Part shown: positions 1 to 7,790 of the stretch, piece by piece
Layout of the letters: every line of letters starts with the position of its first letter
Position numbering within the stretch: position 1 is the stretch's first letter
Assembly: GCA_963532425.1 (NCBI GenBank)
Contig: CAUSKK010000001.1
Location: 124,001-188,000, forward strand
Origin: CAUSKK01 sp963532425
GTDB lineage: Bacteria > Pseudomonadota > Gammaproteobacteria > Cardiobacteriales > Cardiobacteriaceae
Reading direction: 5' to 3'
DNA length: 64,000 nt
Translations under genes and position numbers: made by a program
Notes under the pieces: generated by a model
Told to the model about the DNA's origin: nothing
The model's database searches: none
Seen by the model: the letters and a program-made list of their open reading frames with translations, nothing else

Positions 1-2
1 AA

Positions 3-713
3 AAGGCGGCCACCGAAGTCGTTGAGGCCAAGGGAAGCGCTGCAGTCAAAACCGACGATTCCCCAGTCCCGGCTAAAAAGGCCAAGAAAGGAAGCGCTTC
101 GGTTGAGACGGGCAGTTCAAAAGGAAGCGCTTCAGCTCCGGCCAAAGAAAAAGCTGCCAAGAAGAAGGCCACCGACGGGGGAAGCGCTTCGGCTAAAACC
201 GATGATTCCCCGGCCCAAGCTAAAAAGGCCAAGAAGGGAAGCGCTTCGGTAGAAGCTGAAGTTGCTCCGGCTCCGGCCAAGAAAGCCAAGAAAAAGGCGG
301 CCACCGAAGCCGTTGAGACCGAGGGAAGCGCTTCGGTAGAAACGGCCAGTTCCGGGGGAAGCGCTTCAACCAAAGCCGAAGAAGCCCCAGCTCCGACGAA
401 GAAAGCGAAGAAGAAAGCCGTTGTCGAAACTGCTGAAAGCGTCGAAACCGTGCCGGCGGCGGAATTCCAGCCCCGGGCGCCCGGTCTGACGCGCTTCACG
501 CCCACCGATGCCGATTTGCCCCTGCCGCTGCTCAACGCCGAACAGCGCCAGCGGGCCCGGGCCAAACGGCGGGCCGGGGCACGTCGCAGTCAGCCGCTGC
601 CCCTGCCCCGGCTGGCCGGCGTCGCGCCGGTGCCCGCTCTGGAAGGGACAAAGCCGGAACCCATGAAAAGCAAAAAATCCCGGCGGCGCCGGAGAGGAAG
701 AAATAGAAAATGA
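3..713 (+). CDS. rnr: C-terminal part of a large basic-tailed protein, probably RNase R
   Basis: The reading frame is open from the left edge of the window, so only the last ~236 residues are present. They are low complexity: runs of Lys and Ala (AKKAKK) alternate with six GSAS blocks and one GSAA block, then a Pro/Arg-rich stretch, ending in SKKSRRRRRGRNRK. No catalytic domain is visible. RNase R genes in gammaproteobacteria commonly lie just before rlmB and end in a basic tail that binds RNA, and the stop codon here overlaps the rlmB start (ATGA), so RNase R is the best guess. An RNase E-like or other basic tail cannot be excluded. Each GSAS block is encoded by a copy or near copy of the GAAGCGCTTC palindrome, so the repeat family appears to have spread inside this tail. 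Confidence 0.5.
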   Translation, partial: KAATEVVEAKGSAAVKTDDSPVPAKKAKKGSASVETGSSKGSASAPAKEKAAKKKATDGGSASAKTDDSPAQAKKAKKGSASVEAEVAPAPAKKAKKKAATEAVETEGSASVETASSGGSASTKAEEAPAPTKKAKKKAVVETAESVETVPAAEFQPRAPGLTRFTPTDADLPLPLLNAEQRQRARAKRRAGARRSQPLPLPRLAGVAPVPALEGTKPEPMKSKKSRRRRRGRNRK

Positions 714-1444
714 GTCAGGAATATGCCCTCGGCGGCATCAACGCCGTGCGCGAGGCCCTGCAACAGGGCCAGGTGCTGGAACTGTGGTTGGACACGAAAA
801 AGCGCGGCAACGTCAAAATTCAGGAGCTACAGGCCCTGGCCGAAGAACGGCAGGTGCCGGTGCTCTGGCGCGAGGGCCATCAGCTGGACATGGATTTGCC
901 CGGCCTGCGCCACCAGGGGGCCGGGGCGCGCTGCCAACCCCGGGAGACGGTCGCCGCCAGCTGGGCCGAGGCCATCGCCGGCCAGCCGGCGCCGCTGCTG
1001 CTGATTCTGGACAGCATTCAGGACCCGCACAATCTCGGCGCCTGCCTGCGCAGTGCCTCGGCGGCTGGGGTGGCGGCGGTGCTGATTCCGAAAAATCGGG
1101 CCGCTGAAATCACGCCGACGGTGCGCAAGGTGGCCTGTGGGGCCACGGAAACCCTGCCCATTTTCACCGTTACCAATCTGCGCCGGGAAATGGCCCAGAT
1201 GCAGCAGCAGGGCATCACCCTCATCGGCGCCGCCGGCGAGGCCGAGGCCAGCATTTACGACCTGGATTTGCGCGGGCCGCTGGCGCTGGTGCTCGGCAAC
1301 GAGGGCGAGGGCCTGCGCCACGGCGTGCGCGAGGCCTGCGACCGGCTCGGCCGTATCCCGCTGAACCCGGCCATGGAAAGTCTGAACGTGTCCGTGGCCT
1401 GCGGGGTGCTGCTGTTTGAGGCGGTGCGCCAGCGCGGCAGCTAG
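710..1444 (+). CDS. rlmB: 23S rRNA (guanosine-2'-O-)-methyltransferase RlmB
   Basis: A 244-residue SPOUT-class methyltransferase that in known members methylates the 2'-O of G2251 in the 23S rRNA peptidyl-transferase loop, using S-adenosylmethionine. The N-terminal third is the L30e-like RNA-binding domain (YALGGINAVREAL). The catalytic domain shows the three SPOUT motifs: LDSIQDPHNLGACLRSA near residue 103, LVLGNEGEGLRHGV near residue 193 and IPLNPAMESLNVSVA near residue 217, which contribute the knotted cofactor pocket. The length is normal for the family. The ATG overlaps the upstream stop codon by 4 bases, so translation is probably coupled to the preceding RNase R-like gene. An intrinsic terminator follows 18 bases after the stop. 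Confidence 0.95.
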   Translation: MSQEYALGGINAVREALQQGQVLELWLDTKKRGNVKIQELQALAEERQVPVLWREGHQLDMDLPGLRHQGAGARCQPRETVAASWAEAIAGQPAPLLLILDSIQDPHNLGACLRSASAAGVAAVLIPKNRAAEITPTVRKVACGATETLPIFTVTNLRREMAQMQQQGITLIGAAGEAEASIYDLDLRGPLALVLGNEGEGLRHGVREACDRLGRIPLNPAMESLNVSVACGVLLFEAVRQRGS

Positions 1445-1461
1445 AACCCAGCATTTTGAAA

Positions 1462-1486
1462 GTCGGGCCCGGCCCGGCTTTTTTTT
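1462..1486 (+). terminator. intrinsic terminator after rlmB
   Basis: A 7-bp stem GTCGGGC/GCCCGGC (one G-U pair) with loop CCG is followed by eight T residues. It ends the rnr-like/rlmB transcript. Confidence 0.85.
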
Positions 1487-1493
1487 GCCCGGC

Positions 1494-2120
1494 GGCAGCG
1501 CTTCGGTCTGATGAGACCCGGCCCCGATATTCCTAACCAAGCGCTTCGTTCCCCTGCCCCGGCCCGACCCAGTATTCCAAACCGAAGCGCTTCGGCCCCG
1601 GCGATTTCAACTCCTACTAATTTGGGCGGCTCCCGGAGGAAGCGCTTCGCTCGCATCAGCCCCAGCCCCGGCGTTGCCAGGCTTCCCCAATCCCCGAAGC
1701 GCTTCGTTTTGATGGTGCCGATTTTTGGACGATGGCAGCCTTCCCGCCCGACGATTTCCATCCGGGCCCGGAGAAATTCATCGGCGAAAACCGAAGCGCT
1801 TCCCCCTGATTAATCCCGACCCGGTCGAATGGTTTGGCTGGGAACGTGCCTGAACCGGAGGAAGCGCTTCAATCACCCCTGCAATGGCGTTGTCGAAGCC
1901 GTAAAGGGGAGCGCTTCGTTTCGATGGCTCAGCCGGCACCGGGAAGGGCTTCGGGCCAGCGGCCCATTTCCATCGGGAACGGGTCGGAATTACCGAAGCG
2001 CTTCGGTCTAATTGCCTCGGGTTGAAGCGCTTCCCTATTTTGAATCGCCGAATCATGGGCCGGTGCCGCCGGCGCCCCGGTGGGAGGATTCATCGGCCAA
2101 CGCCAGCGAAGCGCTTCATG
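1494..2120. repeat. GAAGCGCTTC palindrome cluster, left of the prophage
   Basis: This noncoding stretch carries about eleven exact or near copies of the 10-bp palindrome GAAGCGCTTC (for example near 1585, 1641, 1698, 1791, 1861, 1996, 2022 and 2108), usually flanked by G or C runs and spaced 30-100 bp apart. Reading frames across it translate only into KRF, EAL and SAS fragments in all frames, and nothing there looks like a conserved protein. A 40-nt block at 1896-1935 recurs at 40347-40386, on the other side of the prophage. Confidence 0.85.
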
Positions 2121-2212
2121 GATTTCAAGCCGCTGGCCATCCGGCGATTTTCTTTCCCCGCCGGGGAAAGCCGGGCCTCAACAATGGCGCGGGTTTATGA
2201 AAAGAGCTCAGC

Positions 2213-2262
2213 ATTTCGCCGCCTTTTGTCGCCGATTCCCGCCATTTCACCGCCGATTTTTG
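2213..2262. repeat. ~10-bp phased GGCGGNGAAA array next to the integrase
   Basis: Read on the minus strand, five successive ~10-bp units of the form GGCGGYGAAA / GGCGGGAATC follow each other. A closely similar array lies in opposite orientation at 32510-32565. The helical spacing suggests a protein-binding array, and its place just before int suggests a role in recombination or int control. The prophage left end (attL) should lie near here but no core could be defined. Confidence 0.45.
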
Positions 2263-2319
2263 CCTGTCATTTGCACCCAATTTGCACCATAATCACCGCC
2301 CCAAATAGGAGAGGACGAT

Positions 2320-3288
2320 ATGGCAACCATCATTGAAACCAACGGTAAATTTAAAGTGCAAATCCGGCGGCAGGGCGTGCGTAAATTTCGCACCTTCGCC
2401 CGGCGAGCCGAGGCCCTGCGCTGGGCCAAGGAAGCGGAAAGGGAAATCCTGTTGGAGCGGCAGACGAATTACAGCGACATGACGCTGGCCGAAGCCTTTG
2501 ACTGCTTCACCGCGCGCGAATGCCCCCGGCGCAAAGGGGCGGCGCGGGAAATCACCATCTTGCGCAAATTTCGTCGGGATAACCCTCGGCTTGTGCTGCA
2601 GCCATTGGCAAAAATCACCAAAGGCGACGTGGCCGGCTGGCGCGACCGGCGTTTAACCGAGGTATCGCCGCCGTCGGTTCGGCGCGAGTGGGTTTTGCTC
2701 TCGTCGCTGTACAACATCGCCAGCCGCGACTGGGGGTTGGAGCTGCCACCCAATCCTTTTTGTCAGGTACGCAAGCCAGCCTCCGGCAAACCCCGCTGCC
2801 AGCGCATCACCCCGGCCCAGAGTCAGATGTTTCTAGAGGCCCTGGACTATCGCGGCCAGGTACTGCAAGCGTGCCAGAAGGTGGCCTGGGCTTTTTTATT
2901 TGCGTTGGAAACGGCCTGTCGCCGGGGTGAAATTTTGGCTCTGCAGCCCGAGGACGTGCAGGGCGACGCTATCCTTTTGCGCGATACAAAAAATGGGGAT
3001 AGCCGGCTGGTGCCGCTGTCCCCGGAAGCTAAGCGCTTGCTTGATTTGGTGTCGTTGCCGCTGGGCCTAACGCCGGCGGCTTTTAATGCTCTTTTTCGGC
3101 GCCATCGGCCGGTGGAGCTGGCCCATATCCACTTCCACGATACCCGCCACGAGGCGCTTAGTCGCATGGCCCTGAAGATTAATAATCCGATGACCCTGGC
3201 CAAAATCAGCGGCCACCGGGATTTGAAAATCCTCCTGAATACCTACTACAACCCCAATGGCGCCGACCTCATCGGCCTGCTGGATTAG
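2320..3288 (+). CDS. int: phage tyrosine-type integrase
   Basis: A 322-residue site-specific recombinase that would catalyse prophage integration and excision through a covalent 3'-phosphotyrosine intermediate. The N-terminal ~60 residues form the short arm-binding-like region (KFKVQIRRQGVRKFRTF), followed by a SAM-like core-binding domain and the catalytic domain. Catalytic residues visible are Arg in ETACRRGEIL (about residue 203), His and Arg in HFHDTRHEAL (about 270-276), His in SGHRDLK (about 297) and the Tyr in NTYYNP (about 307). The AGGAG ribosome site 8 bases before the ATG supports this start. It is the only leftmost phage gene on the plus strand and points into the prophage, as is normal for an att-proximal integrase. 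A terminator follows at 3413. Confidence 0.93.
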   Translation: MATIIETNGKFKVQIRRQGVRKFRTFARRAEALRWAKEAEREILLERQTNYSDMTLAEAFDCFTARECPRRKGAAREITILRKFRRDNPRLVLQPLAKITKGDVAGWRDRRLTEVSPPSVRREWVLLSSLYNIASRDWGLELPPNPFCQVRKPASGKPRCQRITPAQSQMFLEALDYRGQVLQACQKVAWAFLFALETACRRGEILALQPEDVQGDAILLRDTKNGDSRLVPLSPEAKRLLDLVSLPLGLTPAAFNALFRRHRPVELAHIHFHDTRHEALSRMALKINNPMTLAKISGHRDLKILLNTYYNPNGADLIGLLD

Positions 3289-3412
3289 GGCTTGCCATCG
3301 GGGTGCTAAAGGGCCATAATCCACAACCGGAGCCACATGCTCCTTCAGGGGCTACCCCTGCGTGTATAAACAAACAAACAAGCAAGCAAATAAGAACTCT
3401 GCTTGTGCAAGA

Positions 3413-3437
3413 AGCGCCCTTCGGGGCGCTTTTTTTT
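3413..3437 (+). terminator. intrinsic terminator after int
   Basis: AGCGCCC pairs with GGGCGCT, followed by eight T residues. It separates int from the converging early operon. The 120 bp between int and this hairpin hold no gene. Confidence 0.85.
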
Positions 3438-3642
3438 AGCTCGATTGTTGCAGCAACCAATTGTGAACTACAGGGTAATACCAGCGGTTATTGCTGCCTT
3501 TGATGGAGGGCGGTAGCTCGCGGCCGTCCTTGCCCAGAGTGGCGGGGGCATAGCCAAGCATTTCGGCCAGCTCTTCCCGGCCGATGACTCGGCAGGGCAC
3601 CACGACCGTGTAGGTGTTGAGGTCAGGGATGGCGGGTTTCAT
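3436..3642 (-). CDS. small excisionase-like DNA-binding protein
   Basis: 68 residues when started at ATG 3642, whose ATGA overlaps the stop of the upstream Bro-N gene. The sequence contains a short helix-turn-helix-like segment (IGREELAEMLGYAPATLGKDGRELPP) followed by a Trp/Tyr-rich C-terminus, the general layout of AlpA/excisionase-type winged-helix proteins, which bend DNA and direct integrase toward excision. Its place as the last gene of the leftward early operon, tail to tail with int, fits an excisionase. Family assignment is by shape and position only; a small transcription regulator is the alternative. Confidence 0.55.
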   Translation of the reverse strand: MKPAIPDLNTYTVVVPCRVIGREELAEMLGYAPATLGKDGRELPPSIKGSNNRWYYPVVHNWLLQQSS

Positions 3643-4310
3643 GGCCGCTCTTCTGCTCCTGGTGCTTTTTCCAGTACCCAAAAGCATCGTCCGGGGAAAT
3701 GGGTATAGGGCCAATATTTGTACTCGGTAGAGCAGCGCGCCACAGATTCCACTACTGCACGAGTTATTTGTTCCGCCGCTTTATCGTAACTTTCAGCAGT
3801 TATGCCCTCGGCGCCGAAATACTCTTTAAACCTATGCAAAATTTGGGCTTCAGTGCCGTGTCGGTAAGGCTCCGGTACCAGCCGCAGAGAGTTATCTAGA
3901 AACTCATCTAAATCGTCGCGGAGCTCATCTGGTAGATTACGGAAAAGTAAGGAGCGTAAGCCTTCGAATTCTGTGGATGACAGTTTAGGGATGTCGCCAC
4001 TCATTTTACGCAGAGTACAAAGCAGCGCTGAAGTAGCAAACCGCCGAAATTCCTGGGCTTCCGGGCGTTTAGATAAAAAAGCCAATGCATAAAAACCGCT
4101 TTCGTCCACACACACAAGCTCCTCTTGTTGCTCTAACAGGACTACGCCCCACTCCCATCTGTCCAAAAACTGCAGTAATTCGTCTTCTCCTGGGAGCTCA
4201 AATGCGGCGCGAATATCAACAACTGGAAACCAGTCAACAGAACGATTCCGAATGACGCGGATAGGCCGACCACAAAAATAAAAGACTGATACTTTTTGTT
4301 CTTTATTCAT
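3639..4310 (-). CDS. Bro-N domain protein (antirepressor family)
   Basis: 223 residues from ATG 4310 (GAGGACA ribosome site upstream). The N-terminal ~110 residues match the Bro-N pattern: VSVFYFCGRPIRVI, then DWFPVVDIRAAFEL, then CVDESGFYALAFLSKRPEAQEFRRFATSALLCTLRK, which corresponds to the family hallmark of a Glu-Ser/Asn-x-Leu-Tyr segment and a KPEA...FRRW helix. Bro-N proteins bind DNA and several act as phage antirepressors. The C-terminal half is unlike the other three antirepressor-type proteins in this prophage. It is in the leftward early operon, 123 bp after the exonuclease gene and overlapping the excisionase-like gene, so it is probably expressed on induction. Its GC-rich leader could fold, but no clear sequestration of its ribosome site was found. 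Confidence 0.75.
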   Translation of the reverse strand: MNKEQKVSVFYFCGRPIRVIRNRSVDWFPVVDIRAAFELPGEDELLQFLDRWEWGVVLLEQQEELVCVDESGFYALAFLSKRPEAQEFRRFATSALLCTLRKMSGDIPKLSSTEFEGLRSLLFRNLPDELRDDLDEFLDNSLRLVPEPYRHGTEAQILHRFKEYFGAEGITAESYDKAAEQITRAVVESVARCSTEYKYWPYTHFPGRCFWVLEKAPGAEERP

Positions 4311-4433
4311 TATTTTGTCCTCTAATTTAAAAATAGGCGCGGGCTCAGCTCCCAAAGGAGACCCCATGTTGAAGGGAAGAAAAAGGAGCCGCCCGCTGCG
4401 GGTGTTTTTGGCCACCGCCCGCTGGGCTCACCA

Positions 4434-5306
4434 TTAAAAATCGATGCGCAGATAGCGGCTCGGTGGCTTGCGGTAGGGCTCCAGGTCAAGGCTGGCCAGG
4501 ACGGGGATACTGCCGTAATCAATGGCGCCCTTGCGGCTGGCCCAGCGCACCACGGCCCCGCCACCGCGAATCTCATCGACGGCCCGGCTGCTCATCTCGC
4601 TTTGGAGTGCTTCCAACGCCACTTTTTTTTCGGCGCTCAGCCGTTTGATGTCCTCGTCCAGCTGGCGGATATGGGCCATGCGGGCGGCCCAATCGGGGCT
4701 ATCGTCGGTGGTGTATTGCTTGGCCTCCAGGTCGGCGGCGAAGCGCTGCCAGCCTGAAATCAGCTCGGGCCAGAAATCCGGCTCCGGGACAATCTCGGCA
4801 ATGGCGCGGTTCTGGGCGCCGCCGTCAGAAACCACAAAGAGACAGAGGCGGGCGCCGCTAATCATCAGCTGCTGTTGCACCTGGGCCCTATCCACCGGCC
4901 CGAGTTGGCCGTTCTGGGCTAGGGCGAAGCGCTGCTGGGCCTTGGCCGAATCGCGGAAAAGTTTGTGCTCGAAGATAACGCCCTCGAAGGCGTCGTAGCC
5001 GTCAAAGGAAGCGCTGATGCGCTCGTCGGCGTCATGGCAGCCCATGATGGGCGCCAGTATTAGGCCCCTTTCGGCTTCCAGCAGAGCCCGGGCGGCGGCC
5101 TCGGCCTCGTGGCCGGCGGCGAAGAGGCGCTGTTCAAAGGCGCCCGCCGGGGGCTGCTCGCCGGTCTTTTTACGGCGTAACAGCTGCTCGCGGCTCTCGT
5201 AGGCATCGGGTAAATCCAGCATGGCGGCGGCCTCGGAGGCGCCAAAACGGCACCCCCGGGCGGCTGACCAGGCCGCGCTGCCCTGGGGCAGGTCAAGGAT
5301 TTTCAT
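4434..5306 (-). CDS. YqaJ/lambda-type recombination exonuclease
   Basis: 290 residues from ATG 5306, preceded by AGAGGCGG and overlapping the annealase gene by 14 bases. The start MKILDLPQGSAAWSAARGCRFGASEAAAMLDL is the classic YqaJ opening (Trp-x-x-x-Arg then Gly-Ser/Ala-Ser). The PD-(D/E)xK nuclease core follows: GHEAEAAARALLE, ISASFDGYDAFEGVIFEHKLF with the Asp...Glu-x-Lys metal site, and VQQQLMISGARLCLFVV. It should digest 5' strands from double-stranded ends to give single strands for the partner annealase encoded directly upstream. A C-terminal coiled segment (residues ~205-250) is a usual addition in phage members. Confidence 0.87.
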   Translation of the reverse strand: MKILDLPQGSAAWSAARGCRFGASEAAAMLDLPDAYESREQLLRRKKTGEQPPAGAFEQRLFAAGHEAEAAARALLEAERGLILAPIMGCHDADERISASFDGYDAFEGVIFEHKLFRDSAKAQQRFALAQNGQLGPVDRAQVQQQLMISGARLCLFVVSDGGAQNRAIAEIVPEPDFWPELISGWQRFAADLEAKQYTTDDSPDWAARMAHIRQLDEDIKRLSAEKKVALEALQSEMSSRAVDEIRGGGAVVRWASRKGAIDYGSIPVLASLDLEPYRKPPSRYLRIDF

Positions 5307-6330
5307 GGGCCGCCTCTGGTTTTTGTTTCTGGGCCCGGGCGCAGGCCTCGTCAAGGGCGGCCAGCTGCTCGGCCGTAAAACTAATGCCGCGCTCATTGAG
5401 CAGCTGGCGCAGGGCCTCGGCCTCAATGTTGCCGGCGCAGGCATAATTTAGCCAGCGGCCGAAGGCGGCATCATCGGGGAGCGTGGCCGGTTCCGGCTCG
5501 GGCTGGGCCGCCGGGGCTTCAGCCGGCGCCTCCGGTTTGCTTTCACCGGCGCAGGCGGCCCGAAGCGCTTCGGCCTGCTCCGGAGTCAGGCAGTAACGGC
5601 GGGCATGGACAGAGGCTTCCACCACGGCAAAATCTGGCCGTTTTTCCTGGGCTTTTTGCAGCCAGGTGGAAAAAAGCTCATCGGGCATCGGTTTTCGCTC
5701 GGGGAGCGCTTCAATGGGCCCCGGCCCGGCGGCGTCAATGACCGGCGCCCGCTCGGATTGGGCCGCATCGATGCGCGCGGCCTCGTCCTCGTCGTAGATG
5801 CCGCCGTAGCCAAAGGCCAGGCGCACGCATTGGATAACGGCCTTGTTGCGGAGCATGCGCACTGGATATTTGCGCCAGGGCGGCGTGCCGGTGTCGCACT
5901 CGCCCAGATACTCAGTGATTACCGTAGGCTCGCGCCGGTCTTTGCGCCAGATGGTGGCGCGGACGGCGAAAATCTTGCCGCCCTCGAAAATCTCTTCGGT
6001 GCGAACGCCGTCAAAATTGGGATTGTTGTTCATCAGCTTGACCCAGCCGTCATAGCCCACCATTGGCACCGGCCCGGCCTTGCCCGGGAAGGCGTAGATT
6101 TCCTTTAAAAATGGATTGAGCTTGTATTCATTGGCCACCAGTAGAAAGGCCGCCAGCTGCTCGTTGCTCATGGAGCGGCCGTCAAAGGTCATACGCACCA
6201 GCGTGCGCAGCAGCTCGTCGGCGTCGCAGTTGGACGAAAGGGCCTGGCCAAATTTTTGCAGCAGGTCGCGGTTATTTTGACTAAGCGCCGGGATTTGATT
6301 CGGCGCTGGTTGTGGATAATTGGGTTGCAT
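5293..6330 (-). CDS. bet: Bet/RecT-type single-strand annealing protein
   Basis: 345 residues. The central block DELLRTLVRMTFDGRSMSNEQLAAFLLVANEYKLNPFLKEIYAFPGKAGPVPMVGYDGWVKLMN and the later WRKDRREPTVITEYLGEC...PWRKYPVRMLRNKAVIQCVRLAFGYGGIYDEDEA are hallmarks of the phage Bet/RecT family, which anneals complementary single strands during phage recombination. A Pro/Glu-rich linker and a short repeated C-terminal helix pair (about residues 225-340) follow; two parts of this tail resemble each other (LTPEQAEALRAAC and FTAEQLAALDEAC), suggesting an internal duplication. It forms a two-gene recombination pair with the downstream YqaJ exonuclease. AAGGAAC precedes the ATG. Confidence 0.9.
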   Translation of the reverse strand: MQPNYPQPAPNQIPALSQNNRDLLQKFGQALSSNCDADELLRTLVRMTFDGRSMSNEQLAAFLLVANEYKLNPFLKEIYAFPGKAGPVPMVGYDGWVKLMNNNPNFDGVRTEEIFEGGKIFAVRATIWRKDRREPTVITEYLGECDTGTPPWRKYPVRMLRNKAVIQCVRLAFGYGGIYDEDEAARIDAAQSERAPVIDAAGPGPIEALPERKPMPDELFSTWLQKAQEKRPDFAVVEASVHARRYCLTPEQAEALRAACAGESKPEAPAEAPAAQPEPEPATLPDDAAFGRWLNYACAGNIEAEALRQLLNERGISFTAEQLAALDEACARAQKQKPEAAHENP

Positions 6331-6595
6331 GGTGAAGTTCCTTTACTTTTTGCTCAATATCTAAAAAACGGGCCGGCTCATCGTTGCGGAAATCGATGTA
6401 ATGCCAACACAGGCAGCCGTCGGCGTCGCGGCTCATGACAACCAGCAAAAGGGGCTGGCCATCGGGGGCGTAGTAAACCAGCTCAAACCTGCCTCTATCG
6501 ACGTCCATCGTGGGCCAGTGGTCGACCGGGGCCGCTTGCAGCAGCCGCCAAAGCAAACCGTTAAAGTCAATGCGCAGGCGTTTGTTTTCGCTCAT
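6281..6595 (-). CDS. uncharacterised small early phage protein
   Basis: 104 residues from ATG 6595. I do not recognise a family. The chain is mixed alpha/beta in appearance (RLRIDFNGLLWRLLQAAP, RFELVYYAPDGQPLLLVVMSRDADGCLCWHYIDFRNDEP) with a soluble C-terminal tail. Its start overlaps the upstream stop (ATGA) and its end overlaps the Bet start by about 50 bases, so it is translated as part of the early operon next to the recombination genes. Confidence 0.6.
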   Translation of the reverse strand: MSENKRLRIDFNGLLWRLLQAAPVDHWPTMDVDRGRFELVYYAPDGQPLLLVVMSRDADGCLCWHYIDFRNDEPARFLDIEQKVKELHHATQLSTTSAESNPGA

Positions 6596-6783
6596 GGCCG
6601 TTCCAGGTTTTGCCAGAGCCGGTGCTCTTCCAGGAGGATGCTGTGCTGGATTTCTGCCCCGGCCCGGAGCAGCTCGGCCCGTTGCCGCTCCAGCTGTTGC
6701 AGCCGGAGCCAGAGCAGCAGGCAGAGCAGCGCCAGCAGGGTGCTGGCGGCCACCAGAGCCCATTCAAAATTTCCAAATTTCAC
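6592..6783 (-). CDS. small membrane protein with GTG start
   Basis: 63 residues if started at GTG 6783, which has GGGAG seven bases upstream. One strong membrane helix (WALVAASTLLALLCLLLWL, about residues 7-25) is followed by a charged coiled region LQQLERQRAELLRAGAEIQHSILLEEHRLWQ. It overlaps both neighbours. This is a bitopic inner-membrane protein with a cytoplasmic or periplasmic coil; function unknown. A superinfection-exclusion or regulatory role is possible but nothing shows it. Confidence 0.55.
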   Translation of the reverse strand: MKFGNFEWALVAASTLLALLCLLLWLRLQQLERQRAELLRAGAEIQHSILLEEHRLWQNLERP

Positions 6784-7003
6784 AGCCTGCTCCCATTTCC
6801 AGCGCCGCCAGTTGCCGGGCGCAATCGCAGCGCAGGTCTTCCAACAGCAGTTCCACCGCCGCCAGCCGGGCCTGCTGGTTGCCGCCAACCCCGGGCAGGG
6901 GCTGGAAGCTGCGTTGCAGGCTAAAACTCATGGTACGGAGCAGTCGCTCACGGGCGCCCAGCTCTTCAATTAGCTGGGCCCGGGTCATGTTTTCGGCGGC
7001 CAT
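6764..7003 (-). CDS. uncharacterised small early phage protein
   Basis: 79 residues, helical and charged (LIEELGARERLLRTMSFSLQRSF; LAAVELLLEDLRCDCARQLAALEM). Two Cys are close together near residue 59. No family recognised. It starts four bases after the upstream stop; a second in-frame ATG at 6988 is the alternative start. Confidence 0.5.
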   Translation of the reverse strand: MAAENMTRAQLIEELGARERLLRTMSFSLQRSFQPLPGVGGNQQARLAAVELLLEDLRCDCARQLAALEMGAGCEIWKF

Positions 7004-7007
7004 CGCA

Positions 7008-7295
7008 TCAATACCAGCTGTCTGGGTCGCAGTCGCGCGCCACTTTGGCGTAGTGGTCTTCTAGCCGGCCAATGGCGACAAACAGCGCTTGGATTTGCTC
7101 GTCGGCATAATCCGACAGGATGCAGAATTCGCCTGCGATATTGCCCAGCTCTTCAAGAGCGTCTCGCATCAAATCCAGCTGTTTTAGCGCCTCTTCGGCC
7201 AGTCCACCGGGCGTTGGCTCCTGGGATTTCAGGTAGGCCGCAATATCAGCGCGCAATTGTTGGTCTTCGTTTAATCCGTCTTGTCCGTAACGCAT
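7008..7295 (-). CDS. uncharacterised early phage protein
   Basis: 95 residues, acidic and mostly helical (DQQLRADIAAYLKSQE; KQLDLMRDALEELGNIAGEFCILSDYADEQIQALFVAIGRLEDHYAKVARDCDPDSWY). No recognised domain. It lies 3 bp from the next upstream gene and is the second gene of the leftward early operon. A small acidic early protein could be an inhibitor or adaptor, but this is not supported by any motif. Confidence 0.5.
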   Translation of the reverse strand: MRYGQDGLNEDQQLRADIAAYLKSQEPTPGGLAEEALKQLDLMRDALEELGNIAGEFCILSDYADEQIQALFVAIGRLEDHYAKVARDCDPDSWY

Positions 7296-7298
7296 GGC

Positions 7299-7502
7299 TT
7301 ACTCTCCGGCGCTTTTCAGGGTGTCTTCAATCAGGTCGGTGGCAACAAACATATCGCCCAGCTGGCCATCAATGGCAGCGGCCCAGTCAAAACCGCAGTC
7401 CTTGGCAACCAGAATCACCTGGTCAAGATTGTTGGCTGCTTCCATCAGGGCCACAAAGGCTTCTTTTACCGCCGAAATCGCTTCTTTTTCTTGCTTGGTC
7501 AT
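7299..7502 (-). CDS. first gene of the leftward early operon, unknown small acidic protein
   Basis: 67 residues, acidic and helical, with AAGGAAAA before its ATG. No family recognised. It is the first gene after the putative operator-controlled promoter at 7552-7590 and so is probably the earliest product of that transcript. Confidence 0.55.
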   Translation of the reverse strand: MTKQEKEAISAVKEAFVALMEAANNLDQVILVAKDCGFDWAAAIDGQLGDMFVATDLIEDTLKSAGE

Positions 7503-7551
7503 GGTGTTTTTCCTTTTTCAATCCGCCGCCCTATTGCTGCGGTATGGGGTC

Positions 7552-7590
7552 ATTATACAAGCGTTTAATTGCTTTGCAAGTTTTAACTTG
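7552..7590 (-). promoter_or_regulatory. leftward early promoter with operator (PL/OL-like)
   Basis: On the minus strand an extended -10 (TATAAT, plus positions 7552-7557) is preceded after 16 bp by TTGCAA (7574-7579). The inverted repeat CAAGTTTTAACTTG at 7577-7590 overlaps the -35. The same motif with one base changed (CAAGTTTTAGCTTG) lies at 22741-22754 inside the cro-like promoter. This is the arrangement expected for a repressor that controls both early promoters. Confidence 0.72.
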
Positions 7591-7754
7591 TGTATTTTTG
7601 CAAGCCAATGTTTTAGTTACAAAAATTGGCTAGTGAATTGATTAATTAACCTCGAGTTTTCACCATGACATTTCAAAGAATTTAAGGGGGCGATACACCT
7701 TGCTAGCGCCGAAAATTCTTTTAAAACTTTTTCCCAAAATAGGAAAGTTAGTGA

Positions 7755-7783
7755 TATAATGACCATAATTTATAAAATTATGG
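7755..7783 (+). promoter_or_regulatory. higBA promoter with inverted-repeat operator
   Basis: TATAAT at 7755-7760 is followed by the inverted repeat CCATAATTT-ATA-AAATTATGG (7763-7783), with 9-bp perfect arms, ending 7 bases before the higB start. It is the expected autoregulatory site for the HigA antitoxin. Confidence 0.7.
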
Positions 7784-7790
7784 AAATTAA

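Noticed and set aside
827..1540. 237-codon open frame opposite rlmB
   Set aside because: rlmB carries the SPOUT motifs; this frame has none and runs through the terminator.
1896..2320. tRNA gene as the att site
   Set aside because: No cloverleaf or CCA end was found at either prophage edge.
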